NCBI GenBank assembly: GCA_002337085.1
Contig: DDFH01000003.1
Location: forward strand, 62,001 to 126,000
Direction of reading: 5' to 3'
DNA from: Hyphomonadaceae bacterium UBA1933
GTDB taxonomy: Bacteria > Pseudomonadota > Alphaproteobacteria > Caulobacterales > Aquidulcibacteraceae
Length of the DNA stretch: 64,000 nt
Shown here: positions 1 through 8,253 of the stretch, piece by piece
Layout of the letters: each line of letters opens with the position of its first letter
How positions within the stretch are numbered: the stretch's first letter is position 1
Notes under the pieces: model-generated
Told to the model about the DNA's origin: nothing
What the model saw: the letters and a program-made list of their open reading frames with translations, nothing else
Database searches by the model: none
Program-made: the position numbers and the translations under genes

Positions 1-1295
1 GCCTGCCAAGTTTTCCATTTCCAAAGTCTTGTAACAACCGGTGCAGCAAGGACAGTGTCCATTAGCATAGCACCAGTAATTGCAATACCATAAGCAGAAG
101 TAAGCGCCGAAGATGATTGGAAAGAGAACACCAATAGCAAGACGCCAATCATAAGGAAACTATTGATTTGTGGAACAAAAATCTGCCCTGCTTGGGTTTC
201 AGATGTTCTTTTAATCTGCATCCTTGGCAATAGGCCAAGTTGAACCGCTTGTTGGGTCAAAGAGAATGCACCGGTAATAACCGCTTGCGAGGCAATGATT
301 GCCGCCAAGGTCGCCAAAATCATAATTGGCCAAAACATGCCATCGGGAACCATCATCCAGAACGGGTCTTTTGCGGCCTCGGGATGGGAAATAACAAATG
401 CCCCTTGTCCAAGGTAATTAAGTGTCAAAGATGGTAATACCAAAATGAACCAGGCTGCGCGAATAGGGCCTTTCCCAAAATGCCCCATGTCGGCATAAAG
501 TGCCTCTGCACCAGTAACCGCAAGGAAAACACTGCCCAAAACCAAAAAGGCAATAAAGCCGTTTGAAATAAGGAATTTAATCGCGAAATATGGGTTTAAT
601 GCATGTAAAATGCGCATCTGTGGATCATCGTCAATATGCATAATGCCAAGTGCCGCAAGCGTTAAAAACCAGATTGCAGTAATTGGACCAAACCATGATG
701 CAATTGCATGTGTTCCTTTTGATTGCACCAAAAACAACGCAATTAAAATGAATGCCGAAATCGGTACGATATAAATACGCAACATATGCCCAATTGCTGG
801 CGCTTCTTTTAAACCCTCCACAGCACCAAGTACCGAAATAGCAGGGGTGATGATGCCATCACCATAAAAGAATGCCGCGCCAATTACGCCACCAGCAAAA
901 ATCCAACTCGTTGGTTTTCCCATGGCTTTTTGCGCAAGTGCCATAAGCACCAAAGTACCACCTTCGCCCTTGTTGTCCGCGCGCATAAGAAATACAACGT
1001 ATTTAAGGGTAACAATAAGCATTAATGCCCAAAATATAAGTGACACAATACCAATTACCGAGGCCTCTATCCCGATGGTGCCTTTGGCGTGTGCCAAAGA
1101 TTCGCGCATGGCATAGAATGGGCTTGTACCAATGTCACCAAAGACCACACCAATTGAACCAAGCGCAAGGGTTAAAAACCCAGCATGCTTTAAAGGTTCG
1201 TGTCCATTACCGCCATTTGTGCCTTCAAAATTTTCTGTTTTGAAATCACCGCCATTTTTAGCATCGCTTTGTTGGCTATCTGAGCTTGTATTCAA
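1..1295 (-). CDS. kup: Kup-family low-affinity potassium transporter (partial, C-terminus off the left edge)
   Basis: Inner-membrane K+ uptake protein of the KUP/HAK/KT family, probably proton-coupled. About 431 of the usual ~630 residues are present. The reverse-strand translation has the family's N-terminal core GSIGVVFGDIGTSPFYAMRE after a ~35-residue hydrophilic lead, then FFYGDGIITPAISVLGAVEG, YFAIKFLISNGFIAFLVLGS and TGAEALYADMGHFGKGPI, all typical of Kup, with many hydrophobic segments. The best start is TTG at 1295, six bases after AGGGGG; no in-frame ATG lies between the upstream stop and the conserved core, and another in-frame TTG lies just upstream. The gene is divergent from the SDR gene. 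The missing C-terminal part holds the cytoplasmic domain. Family assignment is secure; ion preference follows from the family. Confidence 0.95.
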   Translation of the reverse strand, partial: MNTSSDSQQSDAKNGGDFKTENFEGTNGGNGHEPLKHAGFLTLALGSIGVVFGDIGTSPFYAMRESLAHAKGTIGIEASVIGIVSLIFWALMLIVTLKYVVFLMRADNKGEGGTLVLMALAQKAMGKPTSWIFAGGVIGAAFFYGDGIITPAISVLGAVEGLKEAPAIGHMLRIYIVPISAFILIALFLVQSKGTHAIASWFGPITAIWFLTLAALGIMHIDDDPQMRILHALNPYFAIKFLISNGFIAFLVLGSVFLAVTGAEALYADMGHFGKGPIRAAWFILVLPSLTLNYLGQGAFVISHPEAAKDPFWMMVPDGMFWPIMILATLAAIIASQAVITGAFSLTQQAVQLGLLPRMQIKRTSETQAGQIFVPQINSFLMIGVLLLVFSFQSSSALTSAYGIAITGAMLMDTVLAAPVVTRLWKWKTWQ

Positions 1296-1494
1296 AAGTG
1301 CCCCCTGATTACCCAAAAGTAATTGAATATATCAATCACCATAGGAAATTTGCGCATATATTTAAGCTATGCGAAAGTGGAGCGTTACTATTTTTATGAA
1401 AATTCTTCAAATGTTATCAACACAAAATATACTTTTTATTTTGACTGATATATATGTGTGCAAAGTAAACCAATATTTTTAAAGGCAAATATTA

Positions 1495-2292
1495 ATGGCT
1501 AGTCGAAATTGTCTTATCACTGGCGCTTCAGCGGGAATCGGGCGCGAATTTGCCTATCTTATGGCGGAGCGTGGTTATGACCTGATTCTTGTGGCACGAC
1601 GCGAAGAGCGTTTGCGTGAAATTGCAAATGTTGTTGCCGAAAAATGGGGCGCAAAAACCCTTATAATAATTCAAGATTTGCATAAATCATATGCCCCCGA
1701 TAATATTCTTAACATTAGCGCCGAGAATAATTTAACGATTGATGCGCTTATAAATAATGCTGGCTATGGTTTGCCGGGAACATTTTTAAACACAAAATGG
1801 CAAGAACAGCAGGATTTTTTACAAATTATGCTTAATACCCCAACGGAACTTTGTCACAAGGTTTTGGCTGGCATGAAAGAGCGTGGATTTGGACGGATTA
1901 TTAATATTGCATCTTTGGCGGGGCATTTGCCGGGGTCTTTGGGGCATACCTTATATACACCGGTTAAATCCTATATGATAAAGATGTCGCAAAGCCTTAA
2001 CCTTGAATGTCAAGGAACGGGGATACATGTTACCGCACTTTGCCCCGGTTTCACTTATTCAGAATTTCATGATGTAAACGGAACCCGTGAATTAGTATCA
2101 AAAATGCCAAAATTTATGTGGCTTGATGCCGATATGGTTGCAGAACTTGGCTTTAACGCAGTAGAAGAAAATCGTGCAGTTTATGTTACAGGTAAAGCCA
2201 ACAAAGCCATTGCCGCAATGTTTAAACTATTGCCGGATAGTCTTGCCGAATATTTTGTTAAAAAGAATTCGGATAAGTTTCGCAAGATTTAA
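1495..2292 (+). CDS. Short-chain dehydrogenase/reductase (classical SDR)
   Basis: NAD(P)-dependent oxidoreductase of 265 residues, the usual length for a classical SDR. The cofactor motif TGASAGIG lies at residues 9-16, the structural NNAG at 87-90, the catalytic serine at about 140 (NIAS) and the catalytic YxxxK at Y154/K158. An RR pair at 35-36 after the second beta strand suggests a preference for NADP(H). The substrate cannot be read from the sequence. The gene stands alone between divergent kup and convergent rpmE and ends in a strong terminator four bases after the stop. The ATG follows an AAAGG stretch at usual spacing. Confidence 0.9.
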   Translation: MASRNCLITGASAGIGREFAYLMAERGYDLILVARREERLREIANVVAEKWGAKTLIIIQDLHKSYAPDNILNISAENNLTIDALINNAGYGLPGTFLNTKWQEQQDFLQIMLNTPTELCHKVLAGMKERGFGRIINIASLAGHLPGSLGHTLYTPVKSYMIKMSQSLNLECQGTGIHVTALCPGFTYSEFHDVNGTRELVSKMPKFMWLDADMVAELGFNAVEENRAVYVTGKANKAIAAMFKLLPDSLAEYFVKKNSDKFRKI

Positions 2293-2294
2293 AA

Positions 2295-2325
2295 AAAGCC
2301 CTGCATCGGCAGGGCTTTCAATTTT
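2295..2325 (+). terminator. Rho-independent terminator of the SDR gene
   Basis: GCCCTGC (2298-2304), loop ATCG, then GCAGGGC (2309-2315) form a perfect 7-bp stem extended by AAA/TTT pairs and followed by CAATTTTT. It directly follows the SDR stop codon. It also lies just past the end of convergent rpmE and could act in both directions. Confidence 0.85.
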
Positions 2326-2357
2326 TCGCTGTTACGAAAATTATTTTTTGACCAGAA

Positions 2358-2582
2358 TTATTTTTTGAATAGACCGCCAAATTTGTCTTTAAAGCGAGAC
2401 ACACGACCACCACGGTCAAGAAGCTGTGCGTTGCCGCCAGTCCAAGCAGGGTGAGAAGTAGGGTCAATATCAAGGTTAAGAGTTTTACCTTCACCGCCCA
2501 TAGTTGAGCGGGTTTTGAACGTGGTGCCATCAGTCATAGTGACGGTGATAAAATCATAATTCGGGTGAATATCGGCTTTCAT
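2358..2582 (-). CDS. rpmE: 50S ribosomal protein L31
   Basis: Large-subunit ribosomal protein of 74 residues that bridges the 50S and 30S subunits. It starts MKADIHPNYDFITVTMTDGT and contains SHPAWTGGNAQLLDRGGRV, the conserved L31 core. The zinc-binding CxxC pairs of classic C+ L31 are missing, so this is the zinc-free form common in alphaproteobacteria. ATG is preceded by AAGAG. A short GC hairpin (GGGC/GCCC) just upstream on the coding strand may be a leader structure. Monocistronic, with hairpins on both sides. Confidence 0.96.
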   Translation of the reverse strand: MKADIHPNYDFITVTMTDGTTFKTRSTMGGEGKTLNLDIDPTSHPAWTGGNAQLLDRGGRVSRFKDKFGGLFKK

Positions 2583-2640
2583 TTTATTCTCTTTTTAAAA
2601 CGGGCAACATCCGCCCATATATAAACATTAAAACTTGAAG

Positions 2641-2667
2641 GCGCGCCATTAGCAAAGAATGGCGCGC
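2641..2667 (-). terminator. Strong hairpin between the DUF937 gene and rpmE
   Basis: GCGCGCCATT (2641-2650) and AATGGCGCGC (2658-2667) form a perfect 10-bp stem with a 7-base loop. On the minus strand it lies 36 bases past the DUF937 stop and is followed by CTTCAAGTTTT, a weak U tract. It is probably the terminator of that gene. Confidence 0.6.
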
Positions 2668-2702
2668 AAGTCCAGAAGAATCTATGTAATTTGTTTAAAT
2701 TA

Positions 2703-3338
2703 CTATCTTCCAAGCATTTTCATGATGTCATCAAGCGGATTGCCGTCTTTGTTCATATCAATCATATTGGCAAGATTTCCTAAAATCCCCGAAGTTCCAA
2801 CTGAATTTGCCCCAGGATTTGCTGCTGAATCTGTATGAGTGACAGATTTGATAATATCGCCAATGCTGCCGCCCATATTATTACCAATCGCGCTGCCGAT
2901 AATATCGCCAAGGCCGCCAGCATTGGCTTTGGATGCCATTGCACCCGCCGCCATGGTTGCCAAGACCGGAAGCATTTGTTTTAAAATATCAACACTTAGG
3001 CCAGTTTGGTTTGCCGCATTTGCCGCAACTTGGCGTGAAACATCTTTAGAGCCAAAAATCGCGCCCAAGATTTCATTTCCGGCAGAGGTTGTGCCGGGGC
3101 GTGCAAGTTCATCAGGGTTTTCACCGACCTGAACATGATTTTGGGTTAATACGTTGCCAAGAATGTTTTCAAGGCCACCGCCTGCATTCGCCTGATTCTT
3201 AAAACCGCCGGCAATCATTGGCGCCAATGCCTCAATCGCACTTTTGGATTGTGCCGGTGAAATTCCAAAACGCCCTGCAATCATTTCGACTGCTTGTCCG
3301 CCGCCAGCAGATAAAATTTGATCTATTAAACCACTCAT
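2703..3338 (-). CDS. DUF937 domain protein
   Basis: Protein of 211 residues with no known activity. The N-terminal half (MSGLIDQILSAGGGQAVEMI, then ISPAQSKSAIEALAPMIAGG) matches the DUF937 pattern of short helical repeats rich in Gly, Ala and Gln. The C-terminal half has a second glycine-rich repeat block (MAAGAMASKANAGGLGDIIG) and ends in a D-x-N-x-D-like stretch, DMNKDGNPLDDIMKMLGR, seen in many family members. No signal peptide or membrane segment is visible. The second ATG (MSGL) is chosen because AAGGA lies seven bases before it; for the ATG two codons upstream it would be only one base away. A perfect 9-bp dyad lies just upstream. Confidence 0.8.
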   Translation of the reverse strand: MSGLIDQILSAGGGQAVEMIAGRFGISPAQSKSAIEALAPMIAGGFKNQANAGGGLENILGNVLTQNHVQVGENPDELARPGTTSAGNEILGAIFGSKDVSRQVAANAANQTGLSVDILKQMLPVLATMAAGAMASKANAGGLGDIIGSAIGNNMGGSIGDIIKSVTHTDSAANPGANSVGTSGILGNLANMIDMNKDGNPLDDIMKMLGR

Positions 3339-3360
3339 ACCCATTTCCTTTACATCTATA

Positions 3361-3386
3361 TTTGTGCATTACTAAATATGCACAAA
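3361..3386. promoter_or_regulatory. Perfect inverted repeat upstream of the DUF937 gene
   Basis: TTTGTGCAT and ATGCACAAA are exact 9-bp inverted arms around an 8-base spacer, 23-48 bases before the chosen DUF937 start. The position fits an operator or 5' leader hairpin. No regulator is identified. Confidence 0.4.
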
Positions 3387-3433
3387 TAAAATGCAAGATA
3401 AATCCCGTATAAAGGGATTATTATTTCAGGTAT

Positions 3434-4345
3434 TTATTTGTTGGGTTCAATTGCGACCCATTTATCATCGACACGCGTGTAGATTTTTTTATTCAAGGCG
3501 TAATAACCATCGGCGTCTTTTTTTGCGACTTCCTCAAGTTTCTTTAATGCCTCAGAATCATTAAGTGGGGCTGCAATAAATTCGTCACGATTTGGAATCG
3601 CAACGGCAAAACCATCAGGATATTTTGCTTTTAACGTATTAATTACATTATCAAGCAACATCAGACTTGGGGCAAAGCCGGCCGGTGCATTGGCATAATA
3701 AAGCCCCTCATTATCCTTAAATTCAATTGACTGTGCCGCATCATTCATATTTTTGATGGCTTTGTTAAAGGCATCTTCTTCGGTTAATGACAAATCATGC
3801 AGGCGACCAATTGGCATAAAGGCAATCGAGGTTTTGGTGTCGGCAACGACCGCCATTTCTAAATTATCGAATAATGGGCGGCGTAAAACGTAATTTGGTG
3901 ACTTATCTAATGCTGTTTGCTGTTCAAAATCATTAAGTGCATCAGTGGTTCTGATGACAACTTTTAAATTTTCTGGTGTGAACGGGTCGCCGTTTGAGAT
4001 TGTCTTTCTGATAGCTTTATAAAACTTATCATATTCGTTTTGTCTATCAGTGCCACGTGTGTTCAAACGCTCTCTTAGGCCATCAAGATTAATGGTTAGA
4101 TTGCGCACGGCAATAATGACAATGACATTATCGCCATTTTCATTATTAACAACGCCGCGAACCGAAGGCATTTCCATTAATATTGGTTTTATCGTGTTTT
4201 TAATATCCTGAAAGCTTAAAGGCTCAAGATCATTAAAGGTACGGCGGTTGGTTGTGAAAACACCATCATCCGCCTGCTGCGCCAATGAAATTTGCGGCAC
4301 AGCAGCCAGAATTGATAAAGATAATAATAATGCTTTTCTAATCAT
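3434..4345 (-). CDS. Secreted protein resembling DUF1444/YtpQ
   Basis: Protein of 303 residues with a Sec signal peptide (MIRKALLLSLSILAAVPQIS, cleavage probably after LAQ). The mature part resembles DUF1444/YtpQ: a mid-region NYVLRRPLFDNLEMAVVADT and a C-terminal GFAVAIPNRDEFIAAP, matching that family's P-N-R-D motif. This family placement is by eye and moderate. The protein has no cysteine in its mature part. It is the last gene of the leftward hydrolase-astA-astD operon, nine bases after astD, so it is co-transcribed with arginine catabolism, although no role there is known. An AT-rich hairpin (3401-3419) follows the stop. Confidence 0.65.
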   Translation of the reverse strand: MIRKALLLSLSILAAVPQISLAQQADDGVFTTNRRTFNDLEPLSFQDIKNTIKPILMEMPSVRGVVNNENGDNVIVIIAVRNLTINLDGLRERLNTRGTDRQNEYDKFYKAIRKTISNGDPFTPENLKVVIRTTDALNDFEQQTALDKSPNYVLRRPLFDNLEMAVVADTKTSIAFMPIGRLHDLSLTEEDAFNKAIKNMNDAAQSIEFKDNEGLYYANAPAGFAPSLMLLDNVINTLKAKYPDGFAVAIPNRDEFIAAPLNDSEALKKLEEVAKKDADGYYALNKKIYTRVDDKWVAIEPNK

Positions 4346-4354
4346 GCTTGTCGT

Positions 4355-5812
4355 TTAATTGAAACCTGTGGCAGGAATTGGGCAAACTTTATTAGCATTT
4401 TGTTGTGCTAACGGATAGGCGCAATAATCAGCGGCATAGAAAGCACTTGGGCGACCATTGCCAGAAAGTCCGGGGCCACCAAATGGCAATTCCGAACTTG
4501 CACCCGTGGTTGGGCGATTCCAATTTATAAGGCCGGCACGAACATGATTAACCACCATTTCCCAAATATTCTCATCTTCACTAACTAGACCCGCAGATAA
4601 GCCAAAGCGGGTTTTATTGGCAAGGGTGATTGCATCATCAAGGGTTTTTACACGGAAAACCTGTGCAAATGGTGCAAATAATTCCTCATCATCAGATGGT
4701 TTGGCATCGGTCATATCAATCAGGCCAGGCTTTACAAAGGCATCCCCAATTGCAAGAATTTCCGCCTCAATAATTGGTTTACCGCCTAATGATTTTAAAT
4801 TATCTTGAAATTTCAAAACATTTTGTGCCATTTGCGCGCTAATGACAGGGCCAATAAAAGGCTCTGCGGCATCGTCAAACTTACCGACACGCATTTTTTC
4901 GCATTTCTCTTTTACTTTTTCAAGAACTGTGTCGGCAAAATCAGTATCGGGAAGGATAATGCGGCGTGCGCATGTGCATCTTTGACCGCTTGTGATAAAG
5001 CTTGAATGGATAATCACATCGGCGGCGGCATCAATATCGCCTGCATCCCAAATGATAAGTGGGTTATTACCCCCCATCTCAAGTGCCAAAATAACCTCAG
5101 GGCGACCGCCGAATAATTTGTGAATATAAGTTCCAGTAGTGGCAGAACCAGTGAATAACACGCCGTCAATACCTTCTGCACCCAAAAGTGCCGCACCCGT
5201 ATCGCGTGCGCCATTGACGATATTCAAGACTCCTTCAGGTAAACCGGCGGCAATAAATGCTTCGGCCATAATGAATGAAACCATTGGTGCAAGTTCAGAC
5301 GGTTTGAAAACAATGGTATTCCCTGCCAAAAGCGCCGGAACAATGTGCCCATTTGGCAAGTGACCGGGGAAGTTAAATGGCCCTAAAACCGCCATAACGC
5401 CATATGCCTTATGGGTCATTGCGAGATGCCCAAATGCAGTATCTTTTTGAATTTCACCTGTGCGATCATTATAGCCACGGATTGAAATGCCGATTTTGCC
5501 AATCATTGCGGCGGCTTCGCCTTTGGTTTCCCATAATGGTTTGCCAGTATCATTAGCAAGGCAAAGCGCAATTTCATCTCGCCGCTTTTCAAGCTCTTTG
5601 CCATAGTTTTCGACAATTGCGATACGTTCCGCCCGCGTTTTTTGTGACCAGGTTTTAAAAGCCACGCGTGCTGATTTTACGGCATCATTTACCTGATTTT
5701 CCGTTGCCGCGTTAAAGTTTGCAATTTCCTGCGAGGTAGCAGGATTAATGATTGATACAGCCGCACCTTGGCCATCTGACCAGATATTATTTATCAAAAC
5801 AGATTTAGACAT
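4355..5812 (-). CDS. astD: N-succinylglutamate 5-semialdehyde dehydrogenase
   Basis: Aldehyde dehydrogenase superfamily enzyme that oxidises N-succinylglutamate semialdehyde to N-succinylglutamate with NAD+, step four of the AST arginine pathway. It is 485 residues from the chosen start, the AstD norm. Visible motifs are GPFNFPGHLPNGHIVPALLA, the catalytic glutamate in LALEMGGNNP and the catalytic cysteine in SGQRCTCARR. MSKSVLINNIWSDG is taken as the N-terminus because GTGGA precedes it; the longer reading frame runs 26 residues into the end of astA. It lies 37 bases after astA and nine before the DUF1444-like gene. The astA neighbour makes AstD much likelier than another aldehyde dehydrogenase. 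Confidence 0.92.
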   Translation of the reverse strand: MSKSVLINNIWSDGQGAAVSIINPATSQEIANFNAATENQVNDAVKSARVAFKTWSQKTRAERIAIVENYGKELEKRRDEIALCLANDTGKPLWETKGEAAAMIGKIGISIRGYNDRTGEIQKDTAFGHLAMTHKAYGVMAVLGPFNFPGHLPNGHIVPALLAGNTIVFKPSELAPMVSFIMAEAFIAAGLPEGVLNIVNGARDTGAALLGAEGIDGVLFTGSATTGTYIHKLFGGRPEVILALEMGGNNPLIIWDAGDIDAAADVIIHSSFITSGQRCTCARRIILPDTDFADTVLEKVKEKCEKMRVGKFDDAAEPFIGPVISAQMAQNVLKFQDNLKSLGGKPIIEAEILAIGDAFVKPGLIDMTDAKPSDDEELFAPFAQVFRVKTLDDAITLANKTRFGLSAGLVSEDENIWEMVVNHVRAGLINWNRPTTGASSELPFGGPGLSGNGRPSAFYAADYCAYPLAQQNANKVCPIPATGFN

Positions 5813-5849
5813 ATTTTCCACTTTTCTTAAATTTAAATCAATTGCCTTA

Positions 5850-6866
5850 TTATAAATCAAATGCTTTGGCGCGCCCAAAATCACCTTCATTTAATTCAAG
5901 GGTTTCAAGAACATCTGGGGCAACCAAAATATAGTCTGAAGTAATGTCACAGCTTGCAAGCGTGCAACGAAAATCAATTAATTTGTCATTGGAAATCAGG
6001 CATTTTTCAAGGCCACGTGTATCACCAATTTTAAATGGCTTGCGAACGCTTTCGCGGAATGTGCGGGTATTTTCAAGCCGTGCCGCAAGTAATGGCCCGC
6101 CATCGAAAATATCGATCACGCCTTCAAACCGCAGACCTTCACGTTCAAGAAGACGACGGGCAGGGGCGCCATCGGGGTGGGTTTCGGCAATTGCACCGCG
6201 CGCACTATCAGGTAATAAATCAATGTAAATTGGATGCTTTGGCCCAAGGTCAATGATAAATTGATTATCAGTTAGTGCCGAGAAATTATCAGCCTCTGCA
6301 AAATCCATGCGGAAAAAAGGACGGCCAACGCCTTCCCAGAATGGTGAACGACCATCAAGATGCACAATCCCACGCAATTCAGAAACCACAGTGTCATGGA
6401 ATCTGTTTGGATTGGCCGCCATAAGCATGAAGCGAGATAATGATAGCAGTTTCCCAGCACCTTCGCCCCGATGCTGTGGATCAAGGAATAATGTGCCGAC
6501 TTCGGTTGCGCCAGTATAATCATTGACCATCACAAGGGTTGAAATATCAAATCTTTTGTTGGCGGCGCGTGATAATTGCCCCAAAGTTGTGACGCGGAAA
6601 TTAAAAAACGGCACATCACAGCCAATATTGGTTTTAACCGCACAACATCCAAAAACTTCATTGGTATTGGCCCGTTCAACCATTAATAAATAATCACCAG
6701 ATTCGTTTTCTGGAATCTCACCTTTAAAGGATTTTATACTTTTCTTTAGGCGTGCCTCAAGCATTGCACGGTCATCAGGCAGGCTTGTGAAGCCTGCACC
6801 CGATAATTTAGCAAAGCGGTGAAAATCGTCAAGGTCTTCCGGTCTCGCCGGTCTTACAACAAGCAT
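5850..6866 (-). CDS. astA: Arginine N-succinyltransferase
   Basis: Cytoplasmic enzyme that transfers succinyl from succinyl-CoA to the alpha-amino group of arginine, the first step of the AST pathway. It has 338 residues, the normal length. The N-terminus MLVVRPARPEDLDDFHRFAK is the family signature of this GNAT-fold enzyme, followed by GFTSLPDD, TEVGTLFLDPQHRGEGAGKL with the acyl-CoA loop, and SPFWEGVGRPFFRMDFAEAD. It starts ten bases after the M20 hydrolase stop. The only other pathway gene in the window is astD; astB, astC and astE are not here. Confidence 0.95.
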   Translation of the reverse strand: MLVVRPARPEDLDDFHRFAKLSGAGFTSLPDDRAMLEARLKKSIKSFKGEIPENESGDYLLMVERANTNEVFGCCAVKTNIGCDVPFFNFRVTTLGQLSRAANKRFDISTLVMVNDYTGATEVGTLFLDPQHRGEGAGKLLSLSRFMLMAANPNRFHDTVVSELRGIVHLDGRSPFWEGVGRPFFRMDFAEADNFSALTDNQFIIDLGPKHPIYIDLLPDSARGAIAETHPDGAPARRLLEREGLRFEGVIDIFDGGPLLAARLENTRTFRESVRKPFKIGDTRGLEKCLISNDKLIDFRCTLASCDITSDYILVAPDVLETLELNEGDFGRAKAFDL

Positions 6867-6876
6867 TATTTTCCCT

Positions 6877-8130
6877 TTACATAAGTTTTCTTAATGCCTT
6901 GGCATCCAATTTGCCACTTGCATAAGCGCATAAAATTGCGGTGGTTAGTGCGGCACGTTTGCCAAAGCTCGATTTTAAAACATATTCATCAGATGAATGG
7001 ATATTGCCACCCAATACCCCTAATGTGTCAATATTCGGACAGCCAGAGGCAAAAAGATTATTTCCCTCACATACGCCGCCGGTATCTTTGAATTGCATTT
7101 TTATTCCCAAACCTTCGGCAATACGGCTTATATCGCTCATAATTTGTTCTTGCGCTTTGTTTTTGGGTTTTGGTGGGCGTGAAATGCCGCCTTCAAGGTG
7201 GCAGTGGATGCCGTTTGATGAAATTGCGGCGATATTTTCATTAATAACACCAACCGCCCAATTCATAGTTTCAGGGCTTGGGGCACGAATGTTAAAACGC
7301 ACAATGGCAATATCGGGAACGACATTATTGGCAGAGCCACCATCAATTTTCCCGCAATTAAATGTCACACCGTGATTATTATCGTTGTTTGCTTCGAGTG
7401 AGGTTACAAATTTTGCCGCCGCCAAAATCGCACTTATGCCTTCTTTATGCGCCCGCCCAACGTGCGCCGACTTGCCATGAATAATCAATGCGAAGTTTGC
7501 CGAACCTTTGCGCGCACCCGCCATAGAGCCATCTGGCAATGCAGGTTCATAGGTTAAACCCAAATCACTTCGCGACCCAATTTCATGCAGCAAATGGGCA
7601 GAGCCAAGTGACCCAATTTCTTCATCTGGTGATAAAAGCACTTCATAGCCAATATTGTCTTTAAACTCATAATGCTCGAATGCTTTGAGGCCTTCTAGCA
7701 TTACCAATATCCCGCCCTTCATATCGGCAACACCGGGGCCATTTAATTCATCATTATCAGTAGGTGTAACGCTTTGAAATGGCGAATCAATTGGGAATAC
7801 GGTGTCGTAATGCCCGGTTAAAACAATTTGAATTGGCGCATCGGGGCGAACTTTGAGGTGGAATGAATGCCCCAAATCCACTTCTTCAACTTTGCCATTT
7901 GTCATAACCACTTTTTCAGGATTAAGCTTTTTGCGGCTTATAACCCCAGGGAGCGCACCAAAAGCCTCTTCCAGAAGGGGTAAAAATTGTTTCAAGCCCA
8001 AATAATTGCGTGAACCAGTGTTTAAATTGCACCAATCTACCAATTTTTTTTCGTAATGCGCAAAATCATTCGGCACTTTTGCGATAGTGTCGTAAATTTT
8101 TTTATCAAATAAATCGCTTAAATCGGTCAA
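6877..8130 (-). CDS. M20-family metallohydrolase in the ast operon
   Basis: Zinc-dependent amidohydrolase or peptidase of 417 residues in the M20/ArgE/DapE/CPG2 group. All metal-site motifs are visible: TGHYDT (His ligand, Asp), GPGVADMKGG (bridging Asp), SPDEEIGS (catalytic and ligand Glu) and NIHSSDEY (C-terminal His). A lid domain with SAHVGRAHKEG is present. It is the first gene of the operon, ten bases before astA. The context suggests it removes succinyl or another acyl group from an AST intermediate, for instance in place of AstE, but that is inference; a dipeptidase feeding arginine is also possible. Confidence 0.85.
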   Translation of the reverse strand: MTDLSDLFDKKIYDTIAKVPNDFAHYEKKLVDWCNLNTGSRNYLGLKQFLPLLEEAFGALPGVISRKKLNPEKVVMTNGKVEEVDLGHSFHLKVRPDAPIQIVLTGHYDTVFPIDSPFQSVTPTDNDELNGPGVADMKGGILVMLEGLKAFEHYEFKDNIGYEVLLSPDEEIGSLGSAHLLHEIGSRSDLGLTYEPALPDGSMAGARKGSANFALIIHGKSAHVGRAHKEGISAILAAAKFVTSLEANNDNNHGVTFNCGKIDGGSANNVVPDIAIVRFNIRAPSPETMNWAVGVINENIAAISSNGIHCHLEGGISRPPKPKNKAQEQIMSDISRIAEGLGIKMQFKDTGGVCEGNNLFASGCPNIDTLGVLGGNIHSSDEYVLKSSFGKRAALTTAILCAYASGKLDAKALRKLM

Positions 8131-8191
8131 ATCATGCCCCAGATTTTGCCAAAAGAAAATGATATAACAATTTTTTATCTATTTCCACAAC

Positions 8192-8232
8192 CCCGTCTTT
8201 AAATTTACGCACATCAGCGTTAAAGAGGCGGG
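8192..8232 (+). promoter_or_regulatory. Imperfect hairpin in the leucine dehydrogenase leader
   Basis: CCCGTCTTTAA (8192-8202) pairs with TTAAAG-A-CGGG elements at 8220-8232, leaving a two-base bulge. It lies 22 bases before the ATG, in the 123-base space between divergent operons. It may be a leader structure or operator; there is no U tract. Confidence 0.3.
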
Positions 8233-8253
8233 ATTATTTTATATGGGAATATT

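Noticed and set aside
240..1243. Plus-strand frames of 64-67 codons in the first 1.3 kb.
   Set aside because: They are antisense to the clear kup reading frame and have no SD or family match.
6272..6523. Antisense and out-of-phase frames in astA, astD, hydrolase and other large genes.
   Set aside because: Each lies inside a gene with strong family motifs in another phase.
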